Source of the DNA: Echinarachnius parma
Taxonomy: Eukaryota; Echinodermata; Echinoidea; Clypeasteroida; Echinarachniidae
Direction: 5' to 3'
NCBI GenBank assembly: GCA_037951105.1
Contig: JBAMJV010003083.1
Span: 62,001-126,000, forward strand
Length of the DNA stretch: 64,000 nucleotides
In this document: positions 11,484 to 24,400 of the stretch, one piece after another
Position numbering within the stretch: position 1 is the stretch's first letter
Layout: every line of letters starts with the position of its first letter
Program-made: the position numbers and the translations under genes
The notes under the pieces: model-generated
What the model was told of the DNA's origin: nothing
Database searches by the model: none
Seen by the model: only the letters and a program-made list of their open reading frames with translations

Positions 11484-11914
11484 CATATTTGCCGCCTAAT
11501 CGCCGCACCTTTTTACCTCAAAAAAACCCTCCAAAGTTTGGGTGTGGCGCATACGCGGCGATAGTCAAATTTTCACTCTTGACTAGCCTCAAAACAACAC
11601 ATTTCAGCAGATGTGGGACGATTAGTTGTATTGCACTGTATTGTATTGTGTGATAAAACATTATAATAGCCAAATTGTTTACGTTTACCCTGGCCTAGAA
11701 CGGTTTCTCAATTAGCGTAGCAGGGTAGCCATATGATTGTTCGCGGTAAGTTCTTTAATTTTAACCCGGCTACACACAGCGATGCGTTGGCTTCTATTAT
11801 TCTTTTGTACTTATCCTAGCGCACTTTTCTCCAACTTTTTTTTTCCAATTTCAATGCTCAAAGTTGGCATGTGGCCTTTACGCGGGTGCGGCGATTACGC
11901 CGGCAAATACGGTA
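11484..11914. mobile_element. MITE-like inverted-repeat element, TACCGTATTTGCCGG family
   Basis: The left end (atatttgccgcctaatcgc, cgcacc) and right end (gggtgcggcgattacgc, cggcaaatacggta) are inverted repeats of each other. The outer motif matches the ends of the 51766-51947 element (taccgtatttgtcgg). No transposase frame is visible. The CpG content is higher than in the surrounding DNA. Confidence 0.7.
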
Positions 11915-12480
11915 TCCGTTTACTTGATAAAGGGTGTGTTCACATCTACAGCCTAGAATCAGCATTTTAATCGCATTTCAGCCTTTCAGGCTAATTATTT
12001 GAATTGTTTCAGTTTTATCTTCTTCAAGTTAAAACATTTGCCTGAAGATGATTGTGGGGCAGGCAAGTGCATTTCAATGCTTCCATTTATATATTACGCT
12101 TATTTATATAATCTATTCTATTTTCTACTTGAAATATCACTAAGGATGTAATGGATTTCAACTCCCTTTATCAACCGTCACACACAAATAATGAAAAGGG
12201 AAAATTATCATAATATTAAACATTAATGCGTACGCAGCACGTCAATGATTAGAGTGGTGTTTTTCAATTCTCCGCATATTTCCCTCCATTTTCATCCTCA
12301 AATTCGCCCAAAGCAGAGGAAATGAGTCTCATTCCTCTAATGGCCTGATAAAAAGATGTCTTCTGACATTCCACTTTTTTGCCCACTATAATCTGCATCT
12401 CCATGGGAGTATTAAACCTTTACTAGGTTGCCATAGTTAATGGGTTAAGCCCCAATCTCTGAATCTGTAGCAATAATCCT

Positions 12481-13348
12481 CCAAGGTGGATGGAGGTTGG
12501 CAGGACCCAAGGTGGATGGAGGTTGGCAGGACCCACTGACATAACTATCATGATAATCCTCCAAGGTGGATGGAGGTTGGCAGGACCCAAGGTGGATGGA
12601 GGTTGGCAGGACCCAAGGTGGATGGAGGTTGGCAGGACCCACTGACATAACTATCATGATAATCCTCCAAGGTGGATGGAGGTTGGCAGGACCCACTGAC
12701 ATAACTATCATGATAATCCTCCAAGGTGGATGGAGGTTGGCAGGACCCAAGGTGGATGGAGGTTGGCAGGACCCAAGGTGGATGGAGGTTGGCAGGACCT
12801 ACTGACACAACTATCATGATAATCCTCCAAGGTGGATGGAGGTTGGCAGGACCCAAGGTGGATGGAGGTTGGCAGGACCGAAGGTGGATGGAGGTTGGCA
12901 GGACCCACTGACATAACTATCATGATAATCCTCCAAGGTGGATGGAGGTTGGCAGGACCCAAGGTGGATGGAGGTTGGCAGGACCCAAGGTGGATGGAGG
13001 TTGGCAGGACCCAAGGTGGATGGAGGTTGGCAGGACCCAAGGTGGATGGAGGTTGGCAGGACCCACTGACATAACTATCATGATAATCCTCCAAGGTGGA
13101 TGGAGGTTGGCAGGACCCAAGGTGGATGGAGGTTGGCAGGACCCAAGGTGGATGGAGGTTGGCAGGACCCAAGGTGGATGGAGGTTGGCAGGACCTACTG
13201 ACACAACTATCATGATAATCCTCCAAGGTGGATGGAGGTTGGCAGGACCCAAGGTGGATGGAGGTTGGCAGGACCTACTGACATAACTATCATGATAATC
13301 CTCCAAGGTGGATGGAGGTTGGCAGGACCCACTGACAACTATCATGAT
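12481..13348. repeat. Two-unit minisatellite: 26-bp unit A interspersed with 28-bp unit B
   Basis: Unit A (aaggtggatggaggttggca plus ggaccc) occurs 24 times. Unit B (actgacataactatcatg plus ataatcctcc) interrupts it and contains the palindrome TATCATGATA. Starting at 12483, the runs of A between B units are 2, 3, 1, 3, 3, 5, 4, 2 and 1. B has two forms (gacataac and gacacaac), and the preceding base varies (accc or acct). Open frames on both strands (HPPWVLPTSIHLG-like, DGGWQDPRWMEVG-like) are repeat translations, not genes. Confidence 0.97.
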
Positions 13349-13849
13349 GAATGGAGCTGGGCTCCCCAGGGACCAATGTCAAGTAAAGATATCCTCAATC
13401 AAGATCACAAACAAATGGCATGTCACGTCTACAATTGTAGGTTGCACAGTAATGGGTTGCCTCTATTAGAGACAAAAACAAACAGAATACTTGAACAATA
13501 AAGTCAAGTACAAAACCTGCTTGGCAAGTAAGAAAACACTGTAATTGCATTTACCAACCCAAATTGAAGACAGCTTACTTTGGCCTATTTCTGTAGAACA
13601 TGCATACCCCATAGATTCAATCCCACCAAAACACTACATGGGTTCAGCTATTTGAAGGATACAACTTTATTTCAATCGGAATCTTTCTGTAATGGCCTGC
13701 CGCTTAAATTCCAGATCAACATTTCAACCAAACAAATATTCTAAATATAAATGTTTGCTTCCCATGCTAGAGGGAGCACAAACAGTTTTCATTCAATCTA
13801 CGTCTTACACAAGCCTGTAGGTTATGCCTCCTTGGCAGTAGAGCACAAT

Positions 13850-14045
13850 ATTGTTGGGGGCTAGTTCTCAAGCCCGACTCTGGCTAGCTAAATCATGTTA
13901 CGTCTCAAACCCTACAGTACAGGCAAATATCAAGGACTCTTCTCTGAATCGCCTAAGGCCCACTGGGGCAGCTAAGGGGCTGATTCACCTAAGCCCTGTA
14001 TATTCATATTTTCAGGGGCTATTTTTCAAGTTAGCCAGCCTTAAA
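13850..14045. other. Possible diverged copy of a 'ggggcta' repeat
   Basis: tgttgggggctagttctcaa at the left and ttcaggggctatttttcaag at the right resemble the ends of the repeat pair at 52371-52527 and 57031-57192. The interior is unrecognised. Confidence 0.3.
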
Positions 14046-14090
14046 ATAGAAAGTTGAAATTTGCTTCATAATAGAAGTGTATGAAAATGT

Positions 14091-15074
14091 ACATATGTGA
14101 CCCGTCACAATGAGAAGAACCTAAAGTCGGATAAATAATTTTCTGGATTTTTAGCTAGTTCGAATCAGCATTATCTAAGCTTTGATATGATATCAAGTTC
14201 GTCTCATAATGATTCTGCAACGCAGAGTTATTGACGTTTTTCTAAGGGTAATTTTTAACTATCTGAAAATAAAATGCCGAGAAAATCGCTCAACAAGTTT
14301 TACATCCGTTTCGAAAGTGAAATTTGCTTCCTAAGCAGGCCATACGTGAAAACGGTTGCATGAATATAATGTCGTAGCAACCTTTATCCAATTTTCTTGA
14401 AAACTTGCATATCAGTAAAACAGTATGACTTACACATTTTCCTCCAAAAATTTATGAATATAATACATGCTTTGTAGAGAAAAGTGATTTTGGAATGATA
14501 AACTCGGCCTCAAGTACACACCGCGCACAGGATACAATAGCGAGCACTTTTATTTAACAAAAGGGGGTCCGCCCCCTAGACATGCACTCGTTATTGTTCG
14601 ACTTATCAATACAGGCAGTGCAGCCATTCCTTTGATGTAACCATACCGCGATATATCACGCGTGCAGTCCTTTTGAAAAATAAAGCTGCTACGGGGCGCG
14701 CCTCACAGAACGCGTACCCCGTCCAGCCACCGATCTCTATAGAAAAAAACATTTCTATAGAGATCGGTGCGTACCGCACAAAGGGGTTGTTAAGAGGCGG
14801 AGCTTAATATCGATCGCTTTTAGGAGCAAAGAATTTTAGAAAGCAAACTTTTCAATCCCGCGAAAAACATACTTCAAAACTCTCCTTAATTTTCACCTTT
14901 CTGACTAAACATTTTAACTGGAAATTTTGCCTACCGGTTGAACAAATACCAGAGAAGGGACTGAGCCAATAATATTTTTGGGGACATTTTAATGGAATTT
15001 CAAATCAATCGTGATTTCTGAGGTTCGACCTCGCGCGACTTTAGGCTCCTCTGAAAAAGACGGGGCACATATGT
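14091..15074. mobile_element. Non-autonomous DNA element with about 40-bp terminal inverted repeats
   Basis: The left end acatatgtgacccgtcac, gagaagaacctaaagtcg mirrors the right end cgactttaggctcc, aaagacggggcacatatgt. The 984-bp interior has CpG-rich patches and a perfect hairpin (gatctctatagaaa / tttctatagagatc, about 14731-14767). No transposase frame was found. Confidence 0.75.
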
Positions 15075-15234
15075 TGGGTCCTTATATGGGGATGGGGGCA
15101 CTCTTTGGTTGCTACATTGCCATGAGCCATGTGTAATTTCACTGACTTTCACTATTCCTTGGGCTGGAATATTCTCAATGTATCCATGACCAAATTGTTG
15201 ATGGTACAGAAGTCAACTCTAAACCAAGCTTCTC

Positions 15235-15605
15235 ATATAGCCGACCCTACTAGATAATGAATCAGGTATTATAGAACCACCTTAATAACACATTATGCTT
15301 AACCCATTCAGGACTGGTCCCCAAAATATGGGTTAAAGCCAACCACAATATCATTTGTCTTGTATGGTGCGTAAGCGACCCTATGTACTACATTATGAAT
15401 CTGGTATCATACTTTACTGACCATATTAAAGTATGGATCTTGTACTACAAAAGAATCTACCCTACAACATTATAATGCTCAACCACAATATATTCCGCAT
15501 CTGCTATTATACCTAAGCGACCCTACTACATTATGCATCTGTTATTTTACCTTACTGACTCAAGACTATATTATGCATCATCAAAATATGCTGACCTTGA
15601 ATATT
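15235..15605. repeat. Degenerate minisatellite (cgaccctactacattatg-like)
   Basis: Motifs such as ccgaccctactagataatg, gcgaccctatgtactacatt and gcgaccctactacattatgc, each followed by catctg/gaatctg and a tta-rich piece, recur at irregular spacing. This looks like an old, diverged tandem array. Confidence 0.5.
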
Positions 15606-16499
15606 ATGCATATTACTACACAGATGGGAAGCAGCTTAATGCTATGTTCTCCCACGTCCAACTACCCTCTTCACATTATACACACATACATTAACCCTTT
15701 TCTAGCTATGGAACAAACTAAATGTACATGTACATGTAGCTGGCTTTTGTTTACTCAAAGAGAAAGGAGAATGAGATGGAATGATAACATTTTCTTCAGC
15801 AGTGACAAATCATTTTAAATTAGCCACATAAATAAATGTATAATACATGTTCAATGGAAAATCAAATTTTCCCAATTTAGGTAAAACTGTGAAATTTATA
15901 ATCAAGTAGAAGTAAGCTTCCATATTTACATAAAACCAGTCACACTGAAATGAATAATTCACAAACTAAATTGTATAATGTATCATTTTAAATACAGGTA
16001 ATAGAAAATGTGTTGAAGCAGAAACCAGGGATTATGGTGGGTGTATACACAGTATTACATGGTAATGTGCCCATTCTTTGTAACCCAATTGCCACGCTAG
16101 TTTTCATTACTTGTGAACTTCACTCATTCGAGGTCAAACCATCAAAACATAATATTAAATGTAGAGTTTGAAGTTATGAAACATCTTGCTACTGAAAGCA
16201 AGCCCTTTCAGTAAACAGCCTCCCTTCGTTCTATAGGGAATCGGTGTTACTTCTACTATGAACTTGGGCTGTTCAGTGATTGTTTGGAGAATCATTCACA
16301 AATAGATTGGATATGTGAAAGTAGAATATGTTGAAATATAATATTAAACATTATTATCAAGTTTAAGTACAAGTTGGTTACATGGGACAACATAATTTCA
16401 GGAACTCTTTAATTTCTAGGGGCTCTTTGGGGCATTTGGGAAGACTAAATTGCTAAGCTATGCCTATGGGTCACATTTTGTAAAAATTAAATTCACATG

Positions 16500-16926
16500 A
16501 AATGCTATATAGAGTACAGAAGCCATGACGTCATAAAAACACTTTTTTAGAATTTTAAAATTTGGACTTCATTTTCAGAAAGAGCATAACAAATAATGTC
16601 CAAATACTGAAAATAAAAGGTATAGGTTACGTATTGGCTGAGATATGCCCATCCGAATGAATTTTACTTCAATGGGCAATCAGTGTTATAGTGCACTGGT
16701 TCCTAAATTTATGAACCAGTGCACTATAACACTGATTGCCTATTGAAAAAAAAAATCATTCGGATGGGCATATCTCAGCCAATACGAAACCTATTCCTAT
16801 GATTTTCGGTATTTGGACATTATTTGTTATACTCTTTCTGAAAATGAAGTCCAAATTTGAAAATTCAAAAAAAAATGTTTATGACATCATTTATGACATC
16901 ACACTTCACCACTCTATATAGCATTT
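16500..16926. mobile_element. 427-bp foldback (hairpin) element
   Basis: The sequence reads inwards from aaatgctatatagagt and outwards to actctatatagcattt. About 205-bp arms are near-perfect reverse complements (e.g. ccatccgaatga / tcattcggatgg and ttatgaaccagtgcactata inverted at the centre). The centre is at about 16712 with almost no loop. If transcribed in the intron it would fold into a long double strand. Confidence 0.92.
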
Positions 16927-16929
16927 TAT

Positions 16930-19900
16930 TAGTTTTATAAATAGACACATGTAAATGCCCTTGAGATGTATATATTTAAATAATATTCACCCATAAAATC
17001 AATCAAATTACATCTAAGTAAAAGCACCTATCAATACCATCTTAAAAGGATTTCACCACTACTGAATATTTATGTGTAGTAGATAAGTATTTGAATACTT
17101 TAAGCTCTTTAACATTCTCACACTCATCTATTGCCCTTCCTGTTATCTGATCAGGTGACACACTTCAAATGCAGAGTGGGCCCTCAAATAACTGCGCAAC
17201 ATCTGACCGCCTTGTCATAAATTATCATCCATTTCAAGAGATCCTTCAGTATGAATACTTTAACAAATCATGTTTGTGTTATCTTTAAATCCCGATCTAT
17301 TTCAATCGGCTTCTGAAATTGGCCTGTAATTGTCTTCATATTTGAATGTGTTCATTTCAAAATAAATGCAGTTGAATTGTTTAAACATTTGCCAATGTAA
17401 CATCCCCATTATGAAATTAATTCATATTTGTACAATGCTGCACCACACTGTACAAATAGTCCCTATAGGATTCACATACCCCTAATGGAAGAGTTAAAAC
17501 TGAATCTTCATTGTACATCTACACAAACATGCTAACTATAAGAAAAAAGGTTTGATAATATAAGCATTTGGCTTTATTTGTGAGTTTGCAGACCAATAAT
17601 GTTCGTGTAGAAACCTTAGCATAAGATAATTAGAATCTCAGACATGTGACGGGCACACCAGGTATTAATCTAATATCATGCGTTCAACAAATGGTGAGCA
17701 CTCATCAGATGTAGCCCAACTAATAGCCGGCTGCACTATTATTGACACTCACTTGCTCCCACCAATACCAGCCAGCACTGCATCAGCACTGCATCATCAT
17801 CATGATTTAATTTGAAGTTGCCAACGTCATTTGCGCTTTGTATATTGTATGCAAGTGGGGCAAGCATTGCAAGCATTTGACCTTGTTAAGTCTAAAGGAC
17901 AACAACAAAGCTTTCACATGATGCCTAATCTTATAGTTTGATTTATTTTAATGAATTTCCATAACATTATCGGGTAAGAAAAGCAAAAACTTGTCATATT
18001 CTCAATTTTGAGCTCCCAAAAGCATTTGCACTACGACACTAGCAGCATTTGTGTCATTTATGAAAATATCCAGCGTTACACAAGAAAGATACTTTACATA
18101 TTGACTTTCTAGCGCTGAAAGTACAGTCTACTCGATTCATTCCACAGAGCAAAGGCAAGAGCGAAAAAATTAATGGCCAAGTTTCTCAATACTAAGTTAT
18201 AAATAACCCTGGATTAATCTCATCAGTTCACATCAGTTTTAGTAGTTCTTAGCATGAATTTGAACCAATGGACTAAATTTGGAATTACCGACAATATCCA
18301 ATCTAACTCATGGAATAAACTTAACTAGGGTTAAATTTAACTCTCTGTTGGTTACATGGGCATATATGAACAGGCCAAAATGACTTTAATTCTGCCTAAG
18401 TATTACAAACATGATAAAATGATAGCAGCTAGCTTGCAGGGGAAGTGAAACCAGGATTGCTGTACGAGCAGCAATATCAATACAGGGGGAGCTAGGTGAG
18501 ACAGACAGCGTATGCAAGGCATGTGCAATATTCTCTCTCTCTCTCCCAGTCAAAGATCATATTAAAGCTCATGTGAGGTATCCTCCCCTCATAATTTAAT
18601 ATCAACCAATATTGAGATGGAGGTTTAGAAGGGCAGATATGATAGGAGCTTTAGGCGCTACAGATTGCCAGTCTACCAGTGTTATTGATAACATCCCCAC
18701 ACTTACAGCCATTGCGGCTCCCAGCTACGCAGTCTGTCAAATCTTTCTAATTTACAGCAAGAATATTGTCATATTTTATTGATATCATCCTCACACTCAC
18801 GGTAATGCAGTGCATACTTCATCACATGAGTCTTCTCAATTTAAACAAGAACATTTGTATTAATACAAATATTTGATAATGTTGTTCAGGATAATGCTTT
18901 ATACAGCATTTAAGATAAATACACGCACACACAGACACGCACACACACACACACATTTAACCTATGAGTAGACAGTTTTAGTTAACATTTTCAGTCATAT
19001 CTCCATTTACATGAATATGCTAGAAAAAATGGGTAGCCATTTTCTTTATGTATATATAAATGGTCATTATTGCAAGCTGTTTAATTATTGAATGCAAGAC
19101 AGATGCACACATTGACAACCAAATTTGTATGCAAATTCTAGACAGTGGGCATATCAGACTAAAGGTTGGTAATAAATGTGTGAAGTATGGGAGAAATACT
19201 TGTACCTGTCCACTCCACATACCATGCATACTGGCTACCCAGTTATTTCACCCCTATTTCTTCACCCAGTCACAAAATATCCGTCCAAAATGATTACCTC
19301 CCAAGGTTACTTCAGTGCTTTAATTAAACAGCCCCTCGTGCGCAAAAAATTAGTATTGATTGTCAATTTTATGTCAATATAACTCCCCCATAACGAAGGA
19401 ATGAGGCTATACAGACTGGATGCTACAATGTCCATGCATACATTATAGCTTTACAGTGAAATAGCAAATTAGCGGCGTACATTTGAGCAGACCTTTTTAT
19501 TCTTTTAATTTGGGAAAGCACACTATCACTATTAATGTTAGCTACATTTACCTTTAGACCTTTTCCAGTTATTTGAATTACCTCTAGCAGCTAAATCTGC
19601 TAAATACTTGAATTGGTATGCCACTTGTTTAATGATTTGAAATTTTCATTTGGTTTTGTACAATTAAATAATCAGTTTGCATTAATGCAGTAATGAGAGA
19701 AGTACAGTCAATCTTCATATCGTATAACAAATGGAATGTACTTGCTTGGCCAGGCAACTCACCAAAGTTAACTTTGAGCACTGATAATAGGAAAAGTGAG
19801 ACTTTTGTGTCAAATAATGCAAATTGATCTTACATAGATTTGAAAGTGCTGGTCCTGACTAACTGATGAAGCTTAGCTGATAAAGCAATAGCTAGTTCAT

Positions 19901-22280
19901 TTTCCCTACTCTGTCAATCTGATAATCTTTCATTCTGTTTACTAGATCTGGTAAATAAAATTGAGTTTAAAATAATTGTTCATTTGATTATGAATCTGTC
20001 TCCTACATATGCACAGCTAACTTCATCAGCATCATGGAATCACCATACAAACGTAGCAAGCAGAATGACAATTTGTTTTTTGTCGGAGAAAAAAAAATGA
20101 AAAGAAGCATCTTGTCAGAAATAACAATGTGGGACAGTGGCAGGAAGGAAGGAATGAACATTAATGATTTGACATATGGGCACATTATGAACAGCATCTA
20201 TGCAAATCATCCTCATCTCTTCATCTCTCCTATAGGAGGATGACTGATGCCTCACAATGCTTGACAGCTAGTCGCTCTGTTGCTATGGCAATGCTGGAAG
20301 TCATCATAACCAGTCTTCTGTTCCAGACTCGGATCATTCATCATCTTTCATTTGCAGGTTTATTTGGCTTTGTTTCCAAGAGTACTGTATTTAATCAAAC
20401 ATGTAAGCTCCAATAAATGTAAAATGTTTACATTATTTTGCCTGTCCCTTTTCATGCAGAATTTGTTTTCTTGAGAGTGTAAATGTAGTTGCAACACATT
20501 AGCCTGGGTACACATTTATTTTCCCTATATATATGCTTTAAAAATATGTCAATGAATTGTCATTGTCTGTACTTTATTAAATGAAAGCACATACATTATT
20601 TGTTTTCTAACAGGAATTTGAAAGACGTGCAATGTAATAAAACGAAACAAAAATGGTGAAATTGAGCCATCATCTACTGCAGATATGAAAACATGTTGAA
20701 ATTACTTTTTCCAATTCTGTCCATAAAATATCTCCCATTCCTCATCTATAGGATCTTAATCCTCAAGAACTGCCAACCCTATCATCTCAAAGCCTACATG
20801 CATGCCATAATATCTAATATTCACCCTCCATCTACAAAGTGCAATAAAAAAAGCTCTCAAAACAAATTTCTGCCGCTCGTTCAAGCTCAATATCCAAATG
20901 AGCTCACAGCATAGCTTGCAATATCCCACACAGCGAGATGGCATTGCCCATTAATCACTAGCCTCGTATCTAGGCTCACCACATTTTCAGAAAAGCCACG
21001 GGGGAAATATTCCATTTGATTTTGAGGATACTTGTCAAGCCTGGTTTTAAATACCATGCAAGTTCTTCACATTTAATCCTGTGGTAATGCATTTACTCTG
21101 ACACTTCTGTGATTTTGTATGACTTTAGGGTATTGTTTAGCTTTGATTCATCCACATCCACAGTGACTGGGATGTACACTCTTGCAGTAATTGATGTTCT
21201 ACATTGTCCCATTCTACACCTTGCCAGGAGGCACTGTAAATAACTCAAACCCATCTCATCAGGAGAGAAGCACTAAGATGTAATTTGCTGCAAATGTCAT
21301 CAGTTACTAGGTTGTTTTCAGTTGTCCTAATCTATTCTACATTACATTCAAACACCCACAGCTTCAGCTACACACACACACCTTCAATCCTACTATATTG
21401 GACTCTTAAATCCCTAATTCTAGGTTGGTGCAATTGGCCCTAATCCCCTCTCACAGCTTCATCAATCCCAGCCTCAGTATGAAACATCTTCCCTACAGGG
21501 AAATGATATATCCACTCAAGATCACAGATGAGAGAACACCTCCACGCACATATTGATATATGGCTTCAATTTGTATAACACACAATCAGTTAATCACATT
21601 ATGCCAAATGCACACAGAATTTGTGTTGGGTGAGGAAATTAAGAAATACAGACGGATAAAAGACCAAACAATTCTAATGTTACAGCAACATTTTCATTGG
21701 GCCTGCGCTTTATCGGTGCCCGACAAATCAAATCAAAGAGTGGTGATTTTGTTTGGGCTGCTTTGGGCTTTGCCAGTGTGACTGGGTTACAGAGCTGGAG
21801 ATGCAATGAATACTGTATAATAATCTGCCTCTGACAGTTCAATGCAACAAACATGTACATGAGGCAGAGATTGTATTTTGTAGCGAAATGAATGCATGGC
21901 TCTCCAATATCAACTTCCGGGTTCACAATTTTCCGCATGGTAGAAAGCCATGAGCTCAAACCCTATCCTAAAATCTTTAAAACCTCCCAAAATGTCTTTC
22001 ATTCTGATATCTATATGTAGATCAAAATGTTGTCTTCAGAACGTATCATGTTGAGGTATCTATCCAAGTGGATCTTATCATTTCATATTTGTCAAAGGGA
22101 ATACCTCAAAGGGAATTTCCCTTTAATAATTCTGCTTTATTTTTGTCTTCATAAATTGAAACCATATAGTCAATTTGTATCAAACAAATGGTAAACATAT
22201 AAGGTATCAATTCGAGGTGGATCTAATCACAAATGTAATGATTAGCAGAACATTTTTTAAAATCTACCTTAACAAATAAA
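16930..22280. other. Intronic DNA; a CA run, no gene seen
   Basis: A (CA)n-like run lies at about 18920-18955 and a short (CT)n at 18530-18547. Otherwise the sequence is unique and AT-rich with no splice-flanked frame. Parts such as 17300-17450 and 17750-17900 lack repeats and could be conserved non-coding DNA; this cannot be judged without alignment. Confidence 0.4.
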
Positions 22281-22302
22281 TTGTTTAAAGGGACTTAGTA
22301 AC

Positions 22303-23620
22303 TAAGGCTGAGTCGGTTCGGTCGATCACACCGGTTACCGACCGTTTCAATCGGGACCCGGTTCGGTATATCGGGAAACAGTGCCCCGAAAAAAAAATAA
22401 TAAAAATAAAATGTTAAAAAAGAAATTAAGATTATCACAATAATGTAGCGGAATTCAAATAAAAACGGGGCAATTGATATCATTTACTTTAAAGAGTGGT
22501 TATTTTCGAGAAATTCTTGGTTCATTACTTCGTTTGACAGTCAGAAATTGAACAGGAAGCACAAAATTGCTAGTCATTTGAACGATATTGTCGGCGGATG
22601 TGCACACAATGTTAGTCCGATACTCCAGGGGAGTTGTCTGATGGATCTTTGTATGATCCAGCTGATAAGCCAGTGCATTCAAAAAGTGGCTCAAAATACG
22701 TTTTTTGGTCATTTGCACCATTTACAAATCTTTTGATATTCTACTTACATGATTTCATGGCGTTTGACAGCCGAACAGAAACAAAAATGAGCCCCAAAAC
22801 AATGAAAACAACTACTCAAAACATCGATAAAAAACGACTACATCGCTCCCATTCGCTCGTATACCCTGTGTGCAAGTTACGGGTCTCTTTTTCTTCCGCG
22901 AGATTCATACGCTGGGCCGGTGGAACTATGTTCCAGTCCGCCCTCTATCGGCAAGAGCCATCCGCCAGGAATTGGGGAAGTCCCCGGCGGATGGATCTTG
23001 CGCAAGAAAAGAGACCCCGTAACTTGCACACAGGGTATACGAGCGAATTGGAGCGATGTAGTCGTTTTTTATCAATGTTTTGAGTAGTTGTTTTCATTGT
23101 TTCGGGGCTCTTTTTTTTTCTGTTCGGCTGTCAAACGCCATTCGAAATCATGTAAGTAGAATATCAAAATGGTGTTGATTGCGAAAAGGCTAATTTATAG
23201 CCACTTTTTAAGGGCATGCAGTGGCTCACAGTCACAAGCGATCGTACATGTGATGTTTCCCCCAGACTAGCGGGCTAAGTTTCTGTGAACCGTGTTGCGA
23301 TGGGCAATGGTGAACAAACGATGAATTTACTTCGAAAAAAAAAATACTTTTCATGCGAAACTGAGTTAATTCTGGATACTGTAACTATTTTCCAGTAAAG
23401 ATTGATATGTAAATCCATTAAAGCCTCAGTATTTATTATGTTATTTGCATATAAAAAGAGCAATATAAGCCCCAAACAGTGCATTTTGCTGATGCGTGCA
23501 CGATTGCGTGATTTTACCGGTCCGAGTTTCGACGGTAAAAATTTATCGGGATACCGGTTCCCGACCAGTAAAAGTTTATCGGGACCCGGTTCCGACAATT
23601 ACCGACATGACTCAGCCTTA
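22303..23620. mobile_element. Non-autonomous hAT-like element with 8-bp target duplication
   Basis: The ends are taaggctgagtcggt and its mirror gactcagcctta. The flanks are TTAGTAAC at 22295-22302 and again at 23621-23628. The empty site (ggacttagtaacattgtcc) is present in the related element at 45927-46311, which confirms both boundaries. Eight-bp duplications are typical of hAT transposons. Subterminal regions share atcgggacccggttc motifs. The interior holds a large palindrome (22731-23167) and no transposase. Confidence 0.9.
22731..23167. repeat. Large imperfect palindrome inside the hAT-like element
   Basis: Arms of about 180 bp (gatattctacttacatgat ... gttacgggtctcttt and aaagagaccccgtaac ... 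atcatgtaagtagaatatc) flank a CpG-rich loop region near 22915-22988. The 149-codon frame running through it (22634-23083, plus) is a shadow of the palindrome. Confidence 0.9.
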
Positions 23621-24244
23621 TTAGTAACATTGTCCAAATCCTCAAAATAAAATTTTAGTTCTAGCGGTTCCCTCATACCTTGTTGTATTTGTATTAACAA
23701 TAAAATCATGGGACAGGTTTCGGTTTTTCAAATTTTCCTTTCGTTACAAAGATATGTACAATTAAAGTATTCAGATAAGAAAAACTCTGGGCGAGTTTTT
23801 CATCCCTGTACAAAGTGAATGCACTGAGTTAGTCAATATCACCCAATATGATTTTGCATTTTCGCTCATTACTTGGCCATGCAATGTCCATTTGACTTGA
23901 AATTTTCACACAATACCCTGTGGACATATGAGATAACAACACTATACATTGCAGCAACCCTTCATCACTTTTTGCACATGTCAACAAAGTTACTAGATCC
24001 CTTTAACTGCTGTCATCAAAATGATTTTTAAAAATAATATAATTTCTATAATCACTTATTCTTTATCATGGAAGGGAATTTGCCATTAAATGTGACTTAT
24101 CATGTATACAATGTGCACGGCTAAATGCATACCGGACAAATGATTACAGAGCAGTTAAGATGAATTGATGCAGACAAGCAGAAAATGCTTTATTAATGCA
24201 ATGATTACATCGGTAGCTTGCTGCCTGGCCTACACCTATTTGGC

Positions 24245-24400
24245 CTATTCATGAAAGCTAATCAGAATGTAGCCTTGGATTGGGATTAGGGATTAAGCCT
24301 TGGATTAGAATTAGGGATTACGACTAGAGTTAGAGGTTGGGATTAAGATAAGGATTAGGTTTAGGGTTGGGGGTCAAGTTTGTGATTGGGGGACAAGTTT
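24245..24400. repeat. Degenerate telomere-like (TTAGGG) tract
   Basis: Motifs gattagggatta, ggattaggtttagggttggg and similar recur over about 150 bp on the plus strand, resembling an old interstitial TTAGGG array. Confidence 0.55.

Larger units (their letters stand above)
22285..24006 (+). mobile_element. TTAA-bounded element (family 1, copy a), split by a hAT-like insertion
   Basis: The left part (22285-22302, ttaaagggacttagtaac) and right part (23621-24006, resuming ttagtaacattgtcc and ending gttactagatccctttaa) together form the same element as 45927-46311. It has inverted ends and TTAA on both sides. A 1318-bp element interrupts it at 22303-23620. Confidence 0.9.

Noticed and set aside
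12481-13348. CRISPR-like appearance of regularly spaced repeats (also 26521-27733)
   Set aside because: Spacers are not unique: unit B is itself repeated. The genome is eukaryotic with introns. These are minisatellites.
22634-23083. 149-codon plus-strand open frame
   Set aside because: It runs through both arms of the palindrome in the hAT-like element, so it is a by-product of the inverted repeat.
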